Source: Geopseudomonas aromaticivorans
GTDB lineage: Bacteria; Pseudomonadota; Gammaproteobacteria; Pseudomonadales; Pseudomonadaceae
Assembly: GCF_019097855.1 (NCBI RefSeq)
Contig: NZ_JAHRGL010000049.1
Location: 35,758-99,757, forward strand
DNA: 64,000 nt
Direction: 5' to 3'
Positions 33,596-42,958 of this stretch are shown piece by piece. Below the pieces are notes generated by a model. It was not told the origin of the DNA, ran no database searches, and saw nothing but the letters and a program-made list of their open reading frames with translations. Both the position numbers and the translations under genes were made by a program. The first letter of the stretch is position 1. Every line of letters begins with the position of its first letter.

Positions 33596-34618
33596 ATGGA
33601 ATTTTGGCGCCCAAAATATCACGAATACCTCAACTCCGAAGGGGATATAGAAATCATTGGCTCCACCTTCCAGCGGAGTCGAATACTGAAAGAGCTAGAA
33701 CCAGAAACGTATCAATTGTCTTTCGAGGATTGGGTAGAGGAGCGAAAAAGCAGCCTTCGCGATTTGGCGAATCAGGTGCTTGCTGCGCACGACAATGCAA
33801 ATCGCTTTAGCGCTCTTAAAAAAGCATATAGCTCTCGGAACGTTATTCCTTTCCTCGGTGCGGGCCTCTCAATCCCCAGTGGCTATCCGGGATGGACGAA
33901 ATTTCTGTGGGATCTGCAGATTGAGTCGCACGTCAACGCGGATGAGCTGGAGTCGCTGTTAAACGACGGAGATTATGAGGGGGCCGCCCAATTAATTCAT
34001 GACGATCTTGGCCCTGCATTGTTCAACAAGCAGCTTCAGGAATGCTTTGACAGAAACTGCATTGCGACTGGCGCAATCAATCTGCTCCCATTTGTATTTC
34101 CTGGCTCCAATGTCATCACAACCAACTTCGACAAGTTACTTGAATCTGTCTTTCGGGGTCAAGACCAAGGCTTTGATCAGCCTATTTCTGGTGGCAACCT
34201 AGGCGAAGCATTACGAATTATAAATGCTGGCGGAAGATACCTGCTAAAACTACACGGCTCATGCGAAACTGTTGCGAATCGTGTGTTGCTTCGTGAGGAG
34301 TATGAACAAGCCTATGGCGATGCCGGCATCGTTGCGCGATTTTTCTCTCGATTTCTATTCGGAAAGTCACTGCTGTTTGTTGGATGTAGCTTGCTGACGG
34401 ACCGCACGCTTCGGACTATGGAACAGGTGGTCACCGCAGAGGGAGCACACACCCTTCCGCAGCACTACGCCTTTCTTGAATTAAAGGACGGTGTTGATCG
34501 CGTAGAGCGCAAGAAGGCTTTGGCAAGAGCCAATATATTTCCGATCTGGTATCCAGAGGGTGAGCATGATGAATCTATCGAGGCTCTTCTGCTGGCATTG
34601 ATGGAGGGTGAAAAATGA
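33596..34618 (+). CDS. SIR2-like domain protein embedded in the hsd operon
   Basis: 340 residues. After an N-terminal region of about 80 residues (MEFWRPKYHEYLNSEGD...), a SIR2_2-type Rossmann domain carries GAGLSIPSGYPGW (NAD-binding loop, near 89), ITTNFDKLLE (near 173), LLKLHGS (near 217; His is the expected catalytic position) and LFVGCSLLTDRTL (near 262). SIR2 domains in several antiphage systems degrade NAD+ on infection. That is an inference here; deacetylase or nucleotide-binding roles are alternatives. It begins two bases after the hsdS stop and overlaps the next gene by ATGA. Strongly AT-rich against hsdM and hsdR. Confidence 0.85.
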   Translation: MEFWRPKYHEYLNSEGDIEIIGSTFQRSRILKELEPETYQLSFEDWVEERKSSLRDLANQVLAAHDNANRFSALKKAYSSRNVIPFLGAGLSIPSGYPGWTKFLWDLQIESHVNADELESLLNDGDYEGAAQLIHDDLGPALFNKQLQECFDRNCIATGAINLLPFVFPGSNVITTNFDKLLESVFRGQDQGFDQPISGGNLGEALRIINAGGRYLLKLHGSCETVANRVLLREEYEQAYGDAGIVARFFSRFLFGKSLLFVGCSLLTDRTLRTMEQVVTAEGAHTLPQHYAFLELKDGVDRVERKKALARANIFPIWYPEGEHDESIEALLLALMEGEK

Positions 34619-36621
34619 TCCCCTTCAACTCTCTGGATGATCTCTCCCTGCTGCGCGAATCCGTCTCGCTCGAATGCAAATTGGCCAACGGCCGTGACGG
34701 CAAGGGCGCATTGCCGGAGGACTTCTGGCCCACCTACAGCGCCATGGCCAATACCGATGGCGGCGTGGTTATACTCGGCATGCGCGAGCGCAAGGGGCAT
34801 TTCGAGCCGGCGGGTATCGAGAACGTCGACAAGGTACGCACCGAACTGTTCAACAACCTGAACAACCGCCAGAAGGTCAGTCTCAACCTGCTGACTGACA
34901 GCCAGGTGCGCGAATGGGTTGTGGATGGCAAGACCCTGCTGGTCGTCGAGATTCCCCGTGCCAGGCGCCAACAGCGCCCTGTGCATCTCACCCGCAACCC
35001 TTTTGACGGCAACACCTACCGGCGGCTGAACGAGGGTGACCGCCCCCTGCCCGACGAAGAGGTCAAGCGCATGCTGGCCGAGCAGGTGGAGGACAGTCGC
35101 GATGACCGGATTCTGCGTGGCTTCGGCTTTGCCGATCTGGACATGGACAGTTTTCGGACTTACCGCCAGGTGTTTGCCAATCGCGAACCCGGCCACCCCT
35201 GGAACGAAAAGGACGACCAGGAGTTTCTGCGCCTGATCGGTGGCTGGCGCCGTGATCGGGAAACCCATGAAGCCGGCCTGACCTTGGCGGGCCTGCTGAT
35301 GTTCGGGCAGATGAGCGCCATTCAGGAAGTATTGCCCAACTACATGCTCGACTATCAGGAGCGCCCCGAGGCCCGCACGGAACGTCGCTGGATCGACCGT
35401 CTGACCCTGGACGGCAAGTGGTCAGGCAACCTCTATGATTTCTACCGCAAGGTCTACCTGAAGCTCACGGCCGACCTGAAGGTGCCCTTCCAGCTCGAAA
35501 AGGGTGAACGCCAGGACGAAACGCCCGTGCACATCGCCCTGCGCGAGGCGTTGGCCAATGTCCTGGTGCATGCGGATTACAGCGAGCGCGCCTCGGTGCT
35601 AGTGGTCAAGCGGCCCGACATGTTCGGCTTTCGCAACCCCGGCCTGATGCGTATTCCGGTCGAGGTGGCCTTACATGGTGGCGAGCCGGACTGCCGAAAT
35701 CGCAACCTGCACAAGATGTTCCGCTTTGTCGGGGTTGGCGAGCAGGCGGGCACGGGTATCCCCCGGATCTTCCAGGGCTGGAAGTCGCAGCACTGGAACC
35801 CGCCCAAACTGTACGAATCATCGGTTCCGTACAACCAGACCTTGCTGGAACTGCGCATGATCGACCTGTTCCCGCAGGAGGTCATCTCCAGCCTGCGCTC
35901 GCGCTTTGGTACCGAGTTCGATCAGCTCGAAGATGGGGAGCGGGTCGCCCTGGCATTGGCCGCCAGCGAGGGGACGGTCAACCACGCCCGTTTGTGCACG
36001 GTCTCCTCTGCGCATCCGGTTGAGCTGACCCGCACCCTGCAACACCTCACCCAGCTCGGCATGCTGGCTTCGACCGGCAGCGGTCGCGGCGCGGTCTATT
36101 ACCTGCCAGGCCAGGACATGCCAACGCCAGACGATGTGTTTGGCCCGGCATTCATACCGATGAGCAGCAGCTCCTCAGCTTCTGATCAGAGCTCCTCAGT
36201 TTTGACGCCCAGCTCCTCAGTTCTGGCCGCCAGCTCCTCAACTTCGCCCCAGCAATGGAACGAGCACGGTTACTTCCTCACCGATCAGCTTCCCTTGCCG
36301 GTGATCAATGACCTGAGCCGTCTGTCACCCGCCCTGCGGGAGCGCCTGGAGGGGCTTGCTGCAGAGCCACGGCGGAAGAAAAAAATGCCCAGAGAAGAGC
36401 TGGAGCAGGTGATCCTGGCCGTCTGCCAGGGGCACTACCTGACGCTGCAGGCCCTGGCGGAGCTGCTCTGCCGCAAGCCGGTCTCGTTGCGCAATGACTA
36501 CCTCTCGCCGATGGTCCGGGCACGCACCCTGAGTCTGGCTTTCCCGACCACGCCGACCCACGAACGGCAGGCCTATTGCGCCACCGACACCCTGCCACGT
36601 GCCTCTGATGCCGAGTCCTGA
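34615..36621 (+). CDS. AlbA_2/Schlafen-like domain protein with GHKL ATPase-like region
   Basis: 668 residues. N-terminal AlbA_2 (Schlafen-type nucleic-acid-binding) domain, about 8-130: ESVSLECKLANG, YSAMANTDGGVVILGM, GNTYRRLNEGDRPL. A RecG-like HATPase_c_4 domain follows, with REALANVLVHADYSERA near 311 and VGVGEQAGTGIPRI near 378, then a winged-helix stretch, then four 7-residue Ser-rich repeats (about 519-544), then a basic C-terminal domain. GGAGG precedes the ATG. AlbA_2 genes are known inside some type I loci, but their role is unsettled; nucleic-acid sensing or restriction control is plausible. GC-rich again, like hsdR. Confidence 0.85.
   Translation: MIPFNSLDDLSLLRESVSLECKLANGRDGKGALPEDFWPTYSAMANTDGGVVILGMRERKGHFEPAGIENVDKVRTELFNNLNNRQKVSLNLLTDSQVREWVVDGKTLLVVEIPRARRQQRPVHLTRNPFDGNTYRRLNEGDRPLPDEEVKRMLAEQVEDSRDDRILRGFGFADLDMDSFRTYRQVFANREPGHPWNEKDDQEFLRLIGGWRRDRETHEAGLTLAGLLMFGQMSAIQEVLPNYMLDYQERPEARTERRWIDRLTLDGKWSGNLYDFYRKVYLKLTADLKVPFQLEKGERQDETPVHIALREALANVLVHADYSERASVLVVKRPDMFGFRNPGLMRIPVEVALHGGEPDCRNRNLHKMFRFVGVGEQAGTGIPRIFQGWKSQHWNPPKLYESSVPYNQTLLELRMIDLFPQEVISSLRSRFGTEFDQLEDGERVALALAASEGTVNHARLCTVSSAHPVELTRTLQHLTQLGMLASTGSGRGAVYYLPGQDMPTPDDVFGPAFIPMSSSSSASDQSSSVLTPSSSVLAASSSTSPQQWNEHGYFLTDQLPLPVINDLSRLSPALRERLEGLAAEPRRKKKMPREELEQVILAVCQGHYLTLQALAELLCRKPVSLRNDYLSPMVRARTLSLAFPTTPTHERQAYCATDTLPRASDAES
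36169..36252 (+). repeat. 21-bp tandem repeat coding SSSxxxx
   Basis: AGCTCCTCA recurs at 36169, 36190, 36211 and 36232, exactly 21 bp apart, encoding SSSASDQ, SSSVLTP, SSSVLAA and SSSTSPQ. Copy-number change would alter linker length in steps of seven residues without shifting the frame. Confidence 0.85.
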
Positions 36622-36624
36622 GCC

Positions 36625-39600
36625 ATGATGAACGAACAGCAACTTGAAGAATTGTGCCTGGGCTGGTTTCAGGAGACTGGTTGGCGTTTTGTCCACGGCC
36701 CGGACATCGCGCCGGACAGCAGCGCCCCGGAGCGCACAGACTACCGAGAGGTAGTCCTGCGTGAGCGCCTTCTGGCATCGCTGGCGCGCATCAACCCGCA
36801 TATCCCTGCAGCCGCACTGGAGCAGGCCGCGCATGTGCTGAAAACGGTGAGTGAACCGCAGATGGTGGTCCGCAACCGCAGCTGCCATCGCTTGTTGCTG
36901 GACGGCGTGCAGGTGGAATTCTCAGTGGGTGATGAAAAGAAGATCGACCTGGTTCACTTCATCGACTTCGCCCAGCCGAACAACAACGACTTCTTGGTGG
37001 TGAACCAATTCACCATCACCGGCACCAAGCAGCCGCGCCGGCCGGATGTGATCGCCTTCGTCAACGGCCTGCCGCTGGCCGTGATCGAGCTGAAAAATCC
37101 CTCCAACGAGCAGACCGATATCTGGGATGCGTTCAACCAGCTGCAGACCTACAAGGACGAAGTCAGCGACCTCTTCAACTGCAATGCCGCGCTGGTGGTG
37201 AGTGACGGTTTCACTGCGCGCGTGGGCTCCCTGACTGCCAATGCCGAGCGCATTCTGCCCTGGCGCACCATCGCCAACGAGGATGATCGGCCACGTCTGC
37301 AGATGGAGCTGGAGACGGTGGTGCGCGGCTTCTTCAACCCCGAACTGTTTCTCGACTACGTGCGGCACTTTGTGTTGTTCGAGAAGGATGGTGACCGCCT
37401 CATCAAGAAGATCGCCGGCTATCACCAGTTCCACGCTGTGCGTGAGGCGGTACATGCCACTGTGATTGCGGCCAGCTCGCCTGACAAAGGCCTGCTGGAG
37501 GTCCGCGAGGACCGCGCCACCTGGGGCAAAGAGGTCAGCCCAGGTTCACGCAAGGCCGGCGTGGTCTGGCACACCCAAGGTTCGGGCAAGAGCATCACCA
37601 TGGCCTGCTACGCCGGCAAGCTGCTGCAGCAGCCAGAAATGAAGAACCCTACGCTGGTTGTGGTGACCGACCGCAACGACCTGGACGGTCAGCTGTACGC
37701 CACCTTCTGCGCGGCGAGCGACCTGCTCAAGACCACCCCGGTACAAGCGGGCAGCCGCGACGAGCTGCGCGACATGCTGGCCTCACGCCAGGCAGGCGGC
37801 ATCATCTTCACCACAGTGCAGAAGTTCGCCCTGCACGACGACGAAGACGCACACCCGTTGCTTTCCGATCGCACCAACATCGTGGTGATCTCGGACGAAG
37901 CCCACCGCAGCCAGTACGGCACCAAAGGTCGACTGGACACGAAAACCGGCAAGTACGTGTTCGGCTACGCCAAGCACCTGCGCGACGCCTTGGAGAACGC
38001 CACCTTCATTGGCTTCACTGGCACCCCGATTGCGCTGGAGGACAAGGACACCCGGGCAGTATTTGGCGACTACGTCAGCATCTACGACATCCAGGATGCG
38101 GTGGACGATGGTGCCACGGTGCCCATCTTCTACGAGAGCCGCCTGGCCAAGCTGGACGTAAACCAGGCCGAGATTGACGCGCTCAACGAGCAGGTAGATG
38201 AAGTCGTCGAAGATGAAGAAGACATTGCCGCCCGTGAGAAAACCAAGAGCGAATGGGCCGCACTGGAAAAGCTGGTAGGAGCAGAACCTCGCCTGCAGCA
38301 GGTGGCCCGCGACCTGATCCAGCATTTTGAAGCGCGCATCGCCGTGGCGGATGGCAAGGCCATGATCGTGTGCATGAGCCGCGACATCTGCGCTCATCTG
38401 TACAACGCCATCGTGGCACTTCGACCAGATTGGCACAGCGGCGACCCCGAACAGGGCGTCATCAAGATCGTGATGACAGGCTCTGCAGCCGACAAGCCAC
38501 TGTTGCAGCCTCATCTGTACAGCAAGCAGGTGAAGAAGCGGCTGGAAGCGCGCTTCAAGGACGTGAACGACCCGCTGAAGCTGGTAATCGTGCGGGATAT
38601 GTGGCTGACAGGCTTCGATGCGCCGTGCTGTCACACCATGTACATCGACAAGCCCATGAAGGGCCACAACCTGATGCAGGCGATTGCCCGCGTCAACCGG
38701 GTGTTCAAGAACAAACCGGGTGGCCTGGTGGTCGATTACATAGGCATCGCCAACGAGCTGAAGGCCGCGCTCAAGACCTATACCGATGCCAAAGGCAAGG
38801 GTGACCCCACGCACAACGCTGCTGAGGCGCTGGCGGTGCTGCTGGAGAAGATGGACATCGTGCGCAGCATGATGCACGGCTTTGACTACAGCACATTCGA
38901 GACCCAAGCCATTCAGCTACTGGTACCGGCAGCCAACCACATCCTGGGCCTGAAGGATGGCAAGACGCGCTTTCTCGACACTATGGTCGCCGTGGCAAAA
39001 GCCTTCTCGCTGTGCAGCACGCTGGATGAGGCCGCTGCCTTGCGTAAGGAGATCGCCTTCTTCTCGGCCATCAAGGCGGCCATCGCCAAGTTCACTACGG
39101 TCGACAAAAAGCGCAGCGATGCCGAGAAGAACAGCGCGCTCAAGCAGATTCTGGACAACGCCATCATCGCGGATGGCGTGGCCGATGTATTCGCGCTGGC
39201 CGGCCTGGATAAGCCCAACATCGGCCTGATGTCGGATGAATTTCTGGAAGATGTGCGGCAGATGAACAGCCGCAACCTGGCAGTAGAGCTGCTGGAGAAG
39301 CTGCTGCGCGACGAGATCAAGGCGCGCGCGCGCAACAACGTCGTGCAGGAGAAGAAGTACGGCGACCGCCTGCTGGAGACGCTGCGCAAGTATCACAACC
39401 GTGCCATCGAGACGGCGCAGGTGATCGAAGAGCTGATCCAGATGGCCAAGGAGTTCCAGGCCGCACTGGAGCGGGAAGCCGCACTGGGCCTGGGGCACGA
39501 TGAAATCGCCTTCTACGACGCCTTGGCCAACAACGAGAGCGCCGTGCGCGAGCTGGGTGACGATACGCTCAAGAAGATTGCCGTGGAGATCACTGAGAAG

Positions 39601-39774
39601 CTGCGCGCTAGCACGACTATCGACTGGCAGGTGCGCGAGAGCGTGCGAGCGAAATTGCGCCTCTTGGTACGCCGCTGCCTGCAAAGGTGGAAGTACCCAC
39701 CAGACCAGCAACCCGATGCAGTGGAGCTGGTGCTGAAGCAGGCAGAGACGCTGTCGAACGCGTGGTCGATGTAG
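36625..39774 (+). CDS. hsdR: Type I restriction enzyme subunit HsdR
   Basis: 1049 residues. The N-terminal PD-(D/E)xK nuclease reads [19 protein letters not shown] (Asp near 140, Glu-x-Lys near 154). The SF2 motor has [11 protein letters not shown] (Walker A, near 316), [11 protein letters not shown] (DEAH, near 423), GFTGTPIA (near 463) and [18 protein letters not shown] (motif VI, near 690). A C-terminal helical part binds the methyltransferase core. It translocates and cuts unmodified DNA. Begins three bases after the AlbA_2 gene and ends 30 bp before a strong terminator, closing the operon. Confidence 0.93.
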   Translation: MMNEQQLEELCLGWFQETGWRFVHGPDIAPDSSAPERTDYREVVLRERLLASLARINPHIPAAALEQAAHVLKTVSEPQMVVRNRSCHRLLLDGVQVEFSVGDEKKIDLVHFIDFAQPNNNDFLVVNQFTITGTKQPRRPDVIAFVNGLPLAVIELKNPSNEQTDIWDAFNQLQTYKDEVSDLFNCNAALVVSDGFTARVGSLTANAERILPWRTIANEDDRPRLQMELETVVRGFFNPELFLDYVRHFVLFEKDGDRLIKKIAGYHQFHAVREAVHATVIAASSPDKGLLEVREDRATWGKEVSPGSRKAGVVWHTQGSGKSITMACYAGKLLQQPEMKNPTLVVVTDRNDLDGQLYATFCAASDLLKTTPVQAGSRDELRDMLASRQAGGIIFTTVQKFALHDDEDAHPLLSDRTNIVVISDEAHRSQYGTKGRLDTKTGKYVFGYAKHLRDALENATFIGFTGTPIALEDKDTRAVFGDYVSIYDIQDAVDDGATVPIFYESRLAKLDVNQAEIDALNEQVDEVVEDEEDIAAREKTKSEWAALEKLVGAEPRLQQVARDLIQHFEARIAVADGKAMIVCMSRDICAHLYNAIVALRPDWHSGDPEQGVIKIVMTGSAADKPLLQPHLYSKQVKKRLEARFKDVNDPLKLVIVRDMWLTGFDAPCCHTMYIDKPMKGHNLMQAIARVNRVFKNKPGGLVVDYIGIANELKAALKTYTDAKGKGDPTHNAAEALAVLLEKMDIVRSMMHGFDYSTFETQAIQLLVPAANHILGLKDGKTRFLDTMVAVAKAFSLCSTLDEAAALRKEIAFFSAIKAAIAKFTTVDKKRSDAEKNSALKQILDNAIIADGVADVFALAGLDKPNIGLMSDEFLEDVRQMNSRNLAVELLEKLLRDEIKARARNNVVQEKKYGDRLLETLRKYHNRAIETAQVIEELIQMAKEFQAALEREAALGLGHDEIAFYDALANNESAVRELGDDTLKKIAVEITEKLRASTTIDWQVRESVRAKLRLLVRRCLQRWKYPPDQQPDAVELVLKQAETLSNAWSM

Positions 39775-39804
39775 GCCGTCAGCCACTGCAAGCGCTATCG
39801 CACA

Positions 39805-39837
39805 GGGCAGCGAACCTAGGTTTGCTGCCCTTTTTTT
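39805..39837 (+). terminator. Strong intrinsic terminator of the hsd operon
   Basis: A 12-bp stem (39805-39816 with 39819-39830, one G-T pair) headed by GGGCAGC, followed by seven T residues. It ends the five-gene operon just inside the island boundary. Confidence 0.9.
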
Positions 39838-39881
39838 CTTCGTCACGGGGCTCATCACAGGCTGTGCTGCTTGCCACCAGT

Positions 39882-39901
39882 GTTAGCCCGGTGTTAGCCC
39901 G
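39882..39901. repeat. GTTAGCCCG motifs at the right end of the island
   Basis: Two direct copies (39882-39890 and 39893-39901) of the 9-mer that is clustered upstream of the integrase. They lie 40-60 bp inside attR, as expected for arm-type recombinase sites. Confidence 0.65.
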
Positions 39902-39912
39902 CTCCAGAAACT

Positions 39913-39939
39913 AAAAAGGCCCGCATCGCTGCGAGCCTT
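39913..39939 (-). terminator. Element-supplied terminator of tRNA-Thr
   Basis: On the minus strand AAGGC pairs with GCCTT around a GC-rich inner stem, followed by TTTTT. It shares a 20-base core with the chromosomal terminator at 23942-23961, but the outer stem differs. It restores termination of the tRNA after island insertion. Confidence 0.7.
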
Positions 39940-39940
39940 G

Positions 39941-40023
<83 letters not shown>

Positions 40024-40081
40024 AATGGGTCGGGATTATAGCGGCTGGGGCGGCGGAGTAAACCGGAAAATGCCTGAATCC

Positions 40082-40909
40082 TCAGTGCGTTGCATCGTTC
40101 GCTGAGGTCGGTCGCACAAATTGAAGAGCATGTTTCAGGCTCGCGGTGGACAGCTCGCCCAGGTGGCTGTGCCGCAGCTGGCCGTCGGCAGCATAGAACA
40201 GGGTGGTCGGCAGGGCGCGCGAGCCGGCGAACTGGCCGAGACGGTTGCCGCTGTCGAGCAGCACGTCGCGCTCGCTCAGGCCCTGCGCGGCGAGGAAGCG
40301 CGCCACCTCGGCGGCGCCTTCGCCCTGGTTGACCAGCAGGAAGCGCACGCCGGGATTACCCTGCCGAGCGGCCAGCAGCACCGGCATCTCGCGACGGCAC
40401 GGCGGGCACCAGCTGGCCCACAGGTTGACTACCAGCGGCTGGCCGGCCAGTTCGGCCAGGGGCACCGGGCGGCCGGCGAGGTCGTGGAGGAGCAGTTCGG
40501 GCAGCCGGCTGCCGCGCTCGAGCTGTTGCAGGGCCAGGCTGCCGAGGCCCCAGAGCAGGCCGCCGGCCAGCATGCCGACCGCCAGCGGACGGCGCAGCAC
40601 GGGGCGCCGCCAGGCGTAGCCGAGGCCGACCAGCAGCGCGCCGCACAGGCCGGGCAGCGCCAGGAAGCCGCCGTCGCGGATGTCCAGCATCTGCCAGGGC
40701 GCGGCCGCGTAGTCGCCGGCGTACTGGGCGACGAAGGCTAGCCGCGCCAGCATGAGGCCGCCGAGCAGCATGGCGAACAGCGCGGGCTCGGGGTCGGCCG
40801 CGTGCCGGCGCCCCACCCACCAGCCGCAGCCCCAGGCCACGGCAAAGGCCAGCAGCAACAGCATGGAGCGCACCGGCAAGGCCAGCGGGCCGAGATCGAG
40901 GGTCAGCAT
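40082..40909 (-). CDS. Membrane TlpA-family thiol-disulfide protein with LGT-like membrane part
   Basis: 275 residues. The N-terminal 130 residues form about four membrane helices (MLLLLAFAVAWGCGWWVG...) and resemble the membrane part of prolipoprotein diacylglyceryl transferase-like proteins. The C-terminal periplasmic thioredoxin-like domain carries NLWASWCPPCRREMPVLL with a CPPC redox centre. Expected to reduce or oxidise periplasmic disulfides. The start at 40909 has GGAG upstream and opens directly into the first helix; the longer frame upstream has no membrane or coding character. Confidence 0.8.
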   Translation of the reverse strand: MLTLDLGPLALPVRSMLLLLAFAVAWGCGWWVGRRHAADPEPALFAMLLGGLMLARLAFVAQYAGDYAAAPWQMLDIRDGGFLALPGLCGALLVGLGYAWRRPVLRRPLAVGMLAGGLLWGLGSLALQQLERGSRLPELLLHDLAGRPVPLAELAGQPLVVNLWASWCPPCRREMPVLLAARQGNPGVRFLLVNQGEGAAEVARFLAAQGLSERDVLLDSGNRLGQFAGSRALPTTLFYAADGQLRHSHLGELSTASLKHALQFVRPTSANDATH

Positions 40910-41113
40910 CGGCACTCCAGGGCGGCAGGCGGTGGCATCGGGCATCCTTCTTGAAGCGATTCGGGCGGTCATCTTCGCCCGCTGCGCGTAGCGGAGCCAG
41001 CCCGGGGCGGTTACCGGAAATGACCGGCGAGGACGGTCCATCCGCATCCTGCTCAGCGCCGGCCTCGGCCTGGGCGCCCGCCTGTCTGGCCGGCGCAGAC
41101 CGGGCACCGCATA

Positions 41114-42958
41114 ATGCCGGCAGACTCCCTGCCGACATCCGCCATGGCCCGCACGCTCAACCTGTTCCATCGCCCGCGCTGGCGCACCCTGGTCCTGCTC
41201 GCCCTGCTGCTGGCGCCGCTGCTGTGGCCGATCGAGCATCTGGCCATGCGCTACTACCAGGAGCGGGTGGCCGAGCAGAGCGCGCAGACCCTCGAGCTGT
41301 ACGTCGCCAACCTGCGCGGCACCCTGCGCCGCTACGAGGCGCTGCCGCACATCATGGGCGACCTGCCGGCCCTGCGCGGCGCCCTGCGCGCCCCTGAAGA
41401 CGCCGACAGCGTCGGCGCCGCCAACCAGCTGCTCGCGCGGGTGCGCGAACAGAGCGGCGCCGAGGTGATCTATCTGATGACGCCGGCCGGCCAGACCCTG
41501 GCGGCGTCCAACTGGCGCGAGTCCGACGCCTTCGTCGGGCGCAACTTCGCCTTCCGCCCGTACTTCCGCGAGGCGCTAGCCGGGCGCCCGGGGCGGTTCT
41601 TCGGCCTCGGCACCACCTCGGGCAAGCGCGGCTACTTCTTCGCCGCCGCGGTGCGCGACGGCGACCAGGTGCTCGGCGTGCTGGTGGTCAAGGTCGATCT
41701 CGACCACACCGAAACCCTGCTCGGCAGCACGCCCGAACAGCTGCTGGTGACCGACGCCCACGGCGTGGTGATCCTCACCTCGCGCCCGGAGTGGCGGTTC
41801 CGCGCCACCCGCGCGCTGAGTGCCGCCGAGCGTGCGGAGATCGCCGCCAACCTGCCCTACCCGACCCAGGACCCGCAGCCGCTGGCGCTGGTGGAGCAGG
41901 ACTGGCTGCGCCAGAGCAGCAGCCTGGCCGAAACCGGCTGGACGGCGAGCATCCTCGCCCCGCGCAGCCTGGTCGAGCGCCCGGTGCAGAGCGTGATGCT
42001 GATCGCCGGCGGCGGCCTGCTGACCCTGCTGCTGCTTTTCGCCGTGCTGCTGCAGCGGCGCCGCCACCTGCTCGAACGCCTGGCCCTCGACGCCCGCGCC
42101 CGCCAGGAGCTGGAGCGGCGCGTGGCCGAGCGCACCGAGGACCTGGTGGCGCTGACCGAGCGCCTCAAGCAGGAAGTGCTCGAGCGCGAGCAGGCCCAAC
42201 AGGAACTGGTGCGCGCCCAAGACGAGCTGGTGCAGGCCGGCAAGCTGTCGGCGCTGGGCACCATGTCGGCGAGCATCAGCCACGAACTCAACCAGCCGCT
42301 GGCGGCGATCCGCAGCTACGCCGACAACGCCGGCGTACTGCTCGATCACGGCCGTGTCGACGACGCCCGCGGCAACCTCCGGCTGATCAGCGAGCTGACC
42401 GCGCGCATGGCCTCGATCATCAGCCATCTCAAGGCGTTCGCCCGCCGCGACCGCAAGGCGCCGGAAACCGTGGCCCTGCAGCCGGCACTGGACGACGCCC
42501 TGGCCCTGCTCGCCCAGCGCCGCCGGGCGCTGGAGGTGGAGCTGGTGCGCGACCTGCCGGACGCCACCCTGTGGGTGCAGGCCGGCGAGACGCGCCTGCG
42601 CCAGGTACTCGGCAACCTGCTGGCCAATGCCTTCGACGCCATGAGCGAGAAGGCGCCGCCGCGGCGTCTGTGGCTGAGTGCGCAGCCCCTGAGCGACGGG
42701 AGGATCAGCCTGAGCCTGCGCGACAACGGTCCGGGGTTCAGCGCCGAAGCCTTGGCGCGCGCCCGCGAACCCTTCTTCACCACCAAGACCACCGCCCGTG
42801 GCCTCGGCCTCGGCCTGGCCATCTGCGACACGCTGACCCGCGCCCTCGGCGGCGAGCTGCTGCTGGCCAACCACCCGGACGGCGGCGCGCTGGTCACCCT
42901 CAACCTGCTGCCGGCCAGTGCCGGCATCGGCACCCAGTCCCCGGAGGATCGCCCTTGA
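41114..42958 (+). CDS. dctB: C4-dicarboxylate sensor histidine kinase DctB
   Basis: 614 residues. TM1 about 25-42, a periplasmic double-CACHE sensor (about 45-290, with SNWRESDAFVGRNFAFRPYF and GLGTTSGKRGYFFAAAV typical of DctB), TM2 about 295-315, a coiled linker, H-box SHELNQPLAAIRSYADN (His near 390), N-box NLLANAFDAM and G-boxes DNGPGFS and GLGLGLAI. It senses external succinate, fumarate or malate and phosphorylates DctD. An ATG at 41144 is an alternative start; neither has a good Shine-Dalgarno. Overlaps dctD by 4 bp. Confidence 0.9.
   Translation: MPADSLPTSAMARTLNLFHRPRWRTLVLLALLLAPLLWPIEHLAMRYYQERVAEQSAQTLELYVANLRGTLRRYEALPHIMGDLPALRGALRAPEDADSVGAANQLLARVREQSGAEVIYLMTPAGQTLAASNWRESDAFVGRNFAFRPYFREALAGRPGRFFGLGTTSGKRGYFFAAAVRDGDQVLGVLVVKVDLDHTETLLGSTPEQLLVTDAHGVVILTSRPEWRFRATRALSAAERAEIAANLPYPTQDPQPLALVEQDWLRQSSSLAETGWTASILAPRSLVERPVQSVMLIAGGGLLTLLLLFAVLLQRRRHLLERLALDARARQELERRVAERTEDLVALTERLKQEVLEREQAQQELVRAQDELVQAGKLSALGTMSASISHELNQPLAAIRSYADNAGVLLDHGRVDDARGNLRLISELTARMASIISHLKAFARRDRKAPETVALQPALDDALALLAQRRRALEVELVRDLPDATLWVQAGETRLRQVLGNLLANAFDAMSEKAPPRRLWLSAQPLSDGRISLSLRDNGPGFSAEALARAREPFFTTKTTARGLGLGLAICDTLTRALGGELLLANHPDGGALVTLNLLPASAGIGTQSPEDRP

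Noticed and set aside
33517-33810. 97-residue plus-strand frame across the hsdS/SIR2 junction
   Set aside because: Overlaps both real genes in another frame, no ribosome site or domain.
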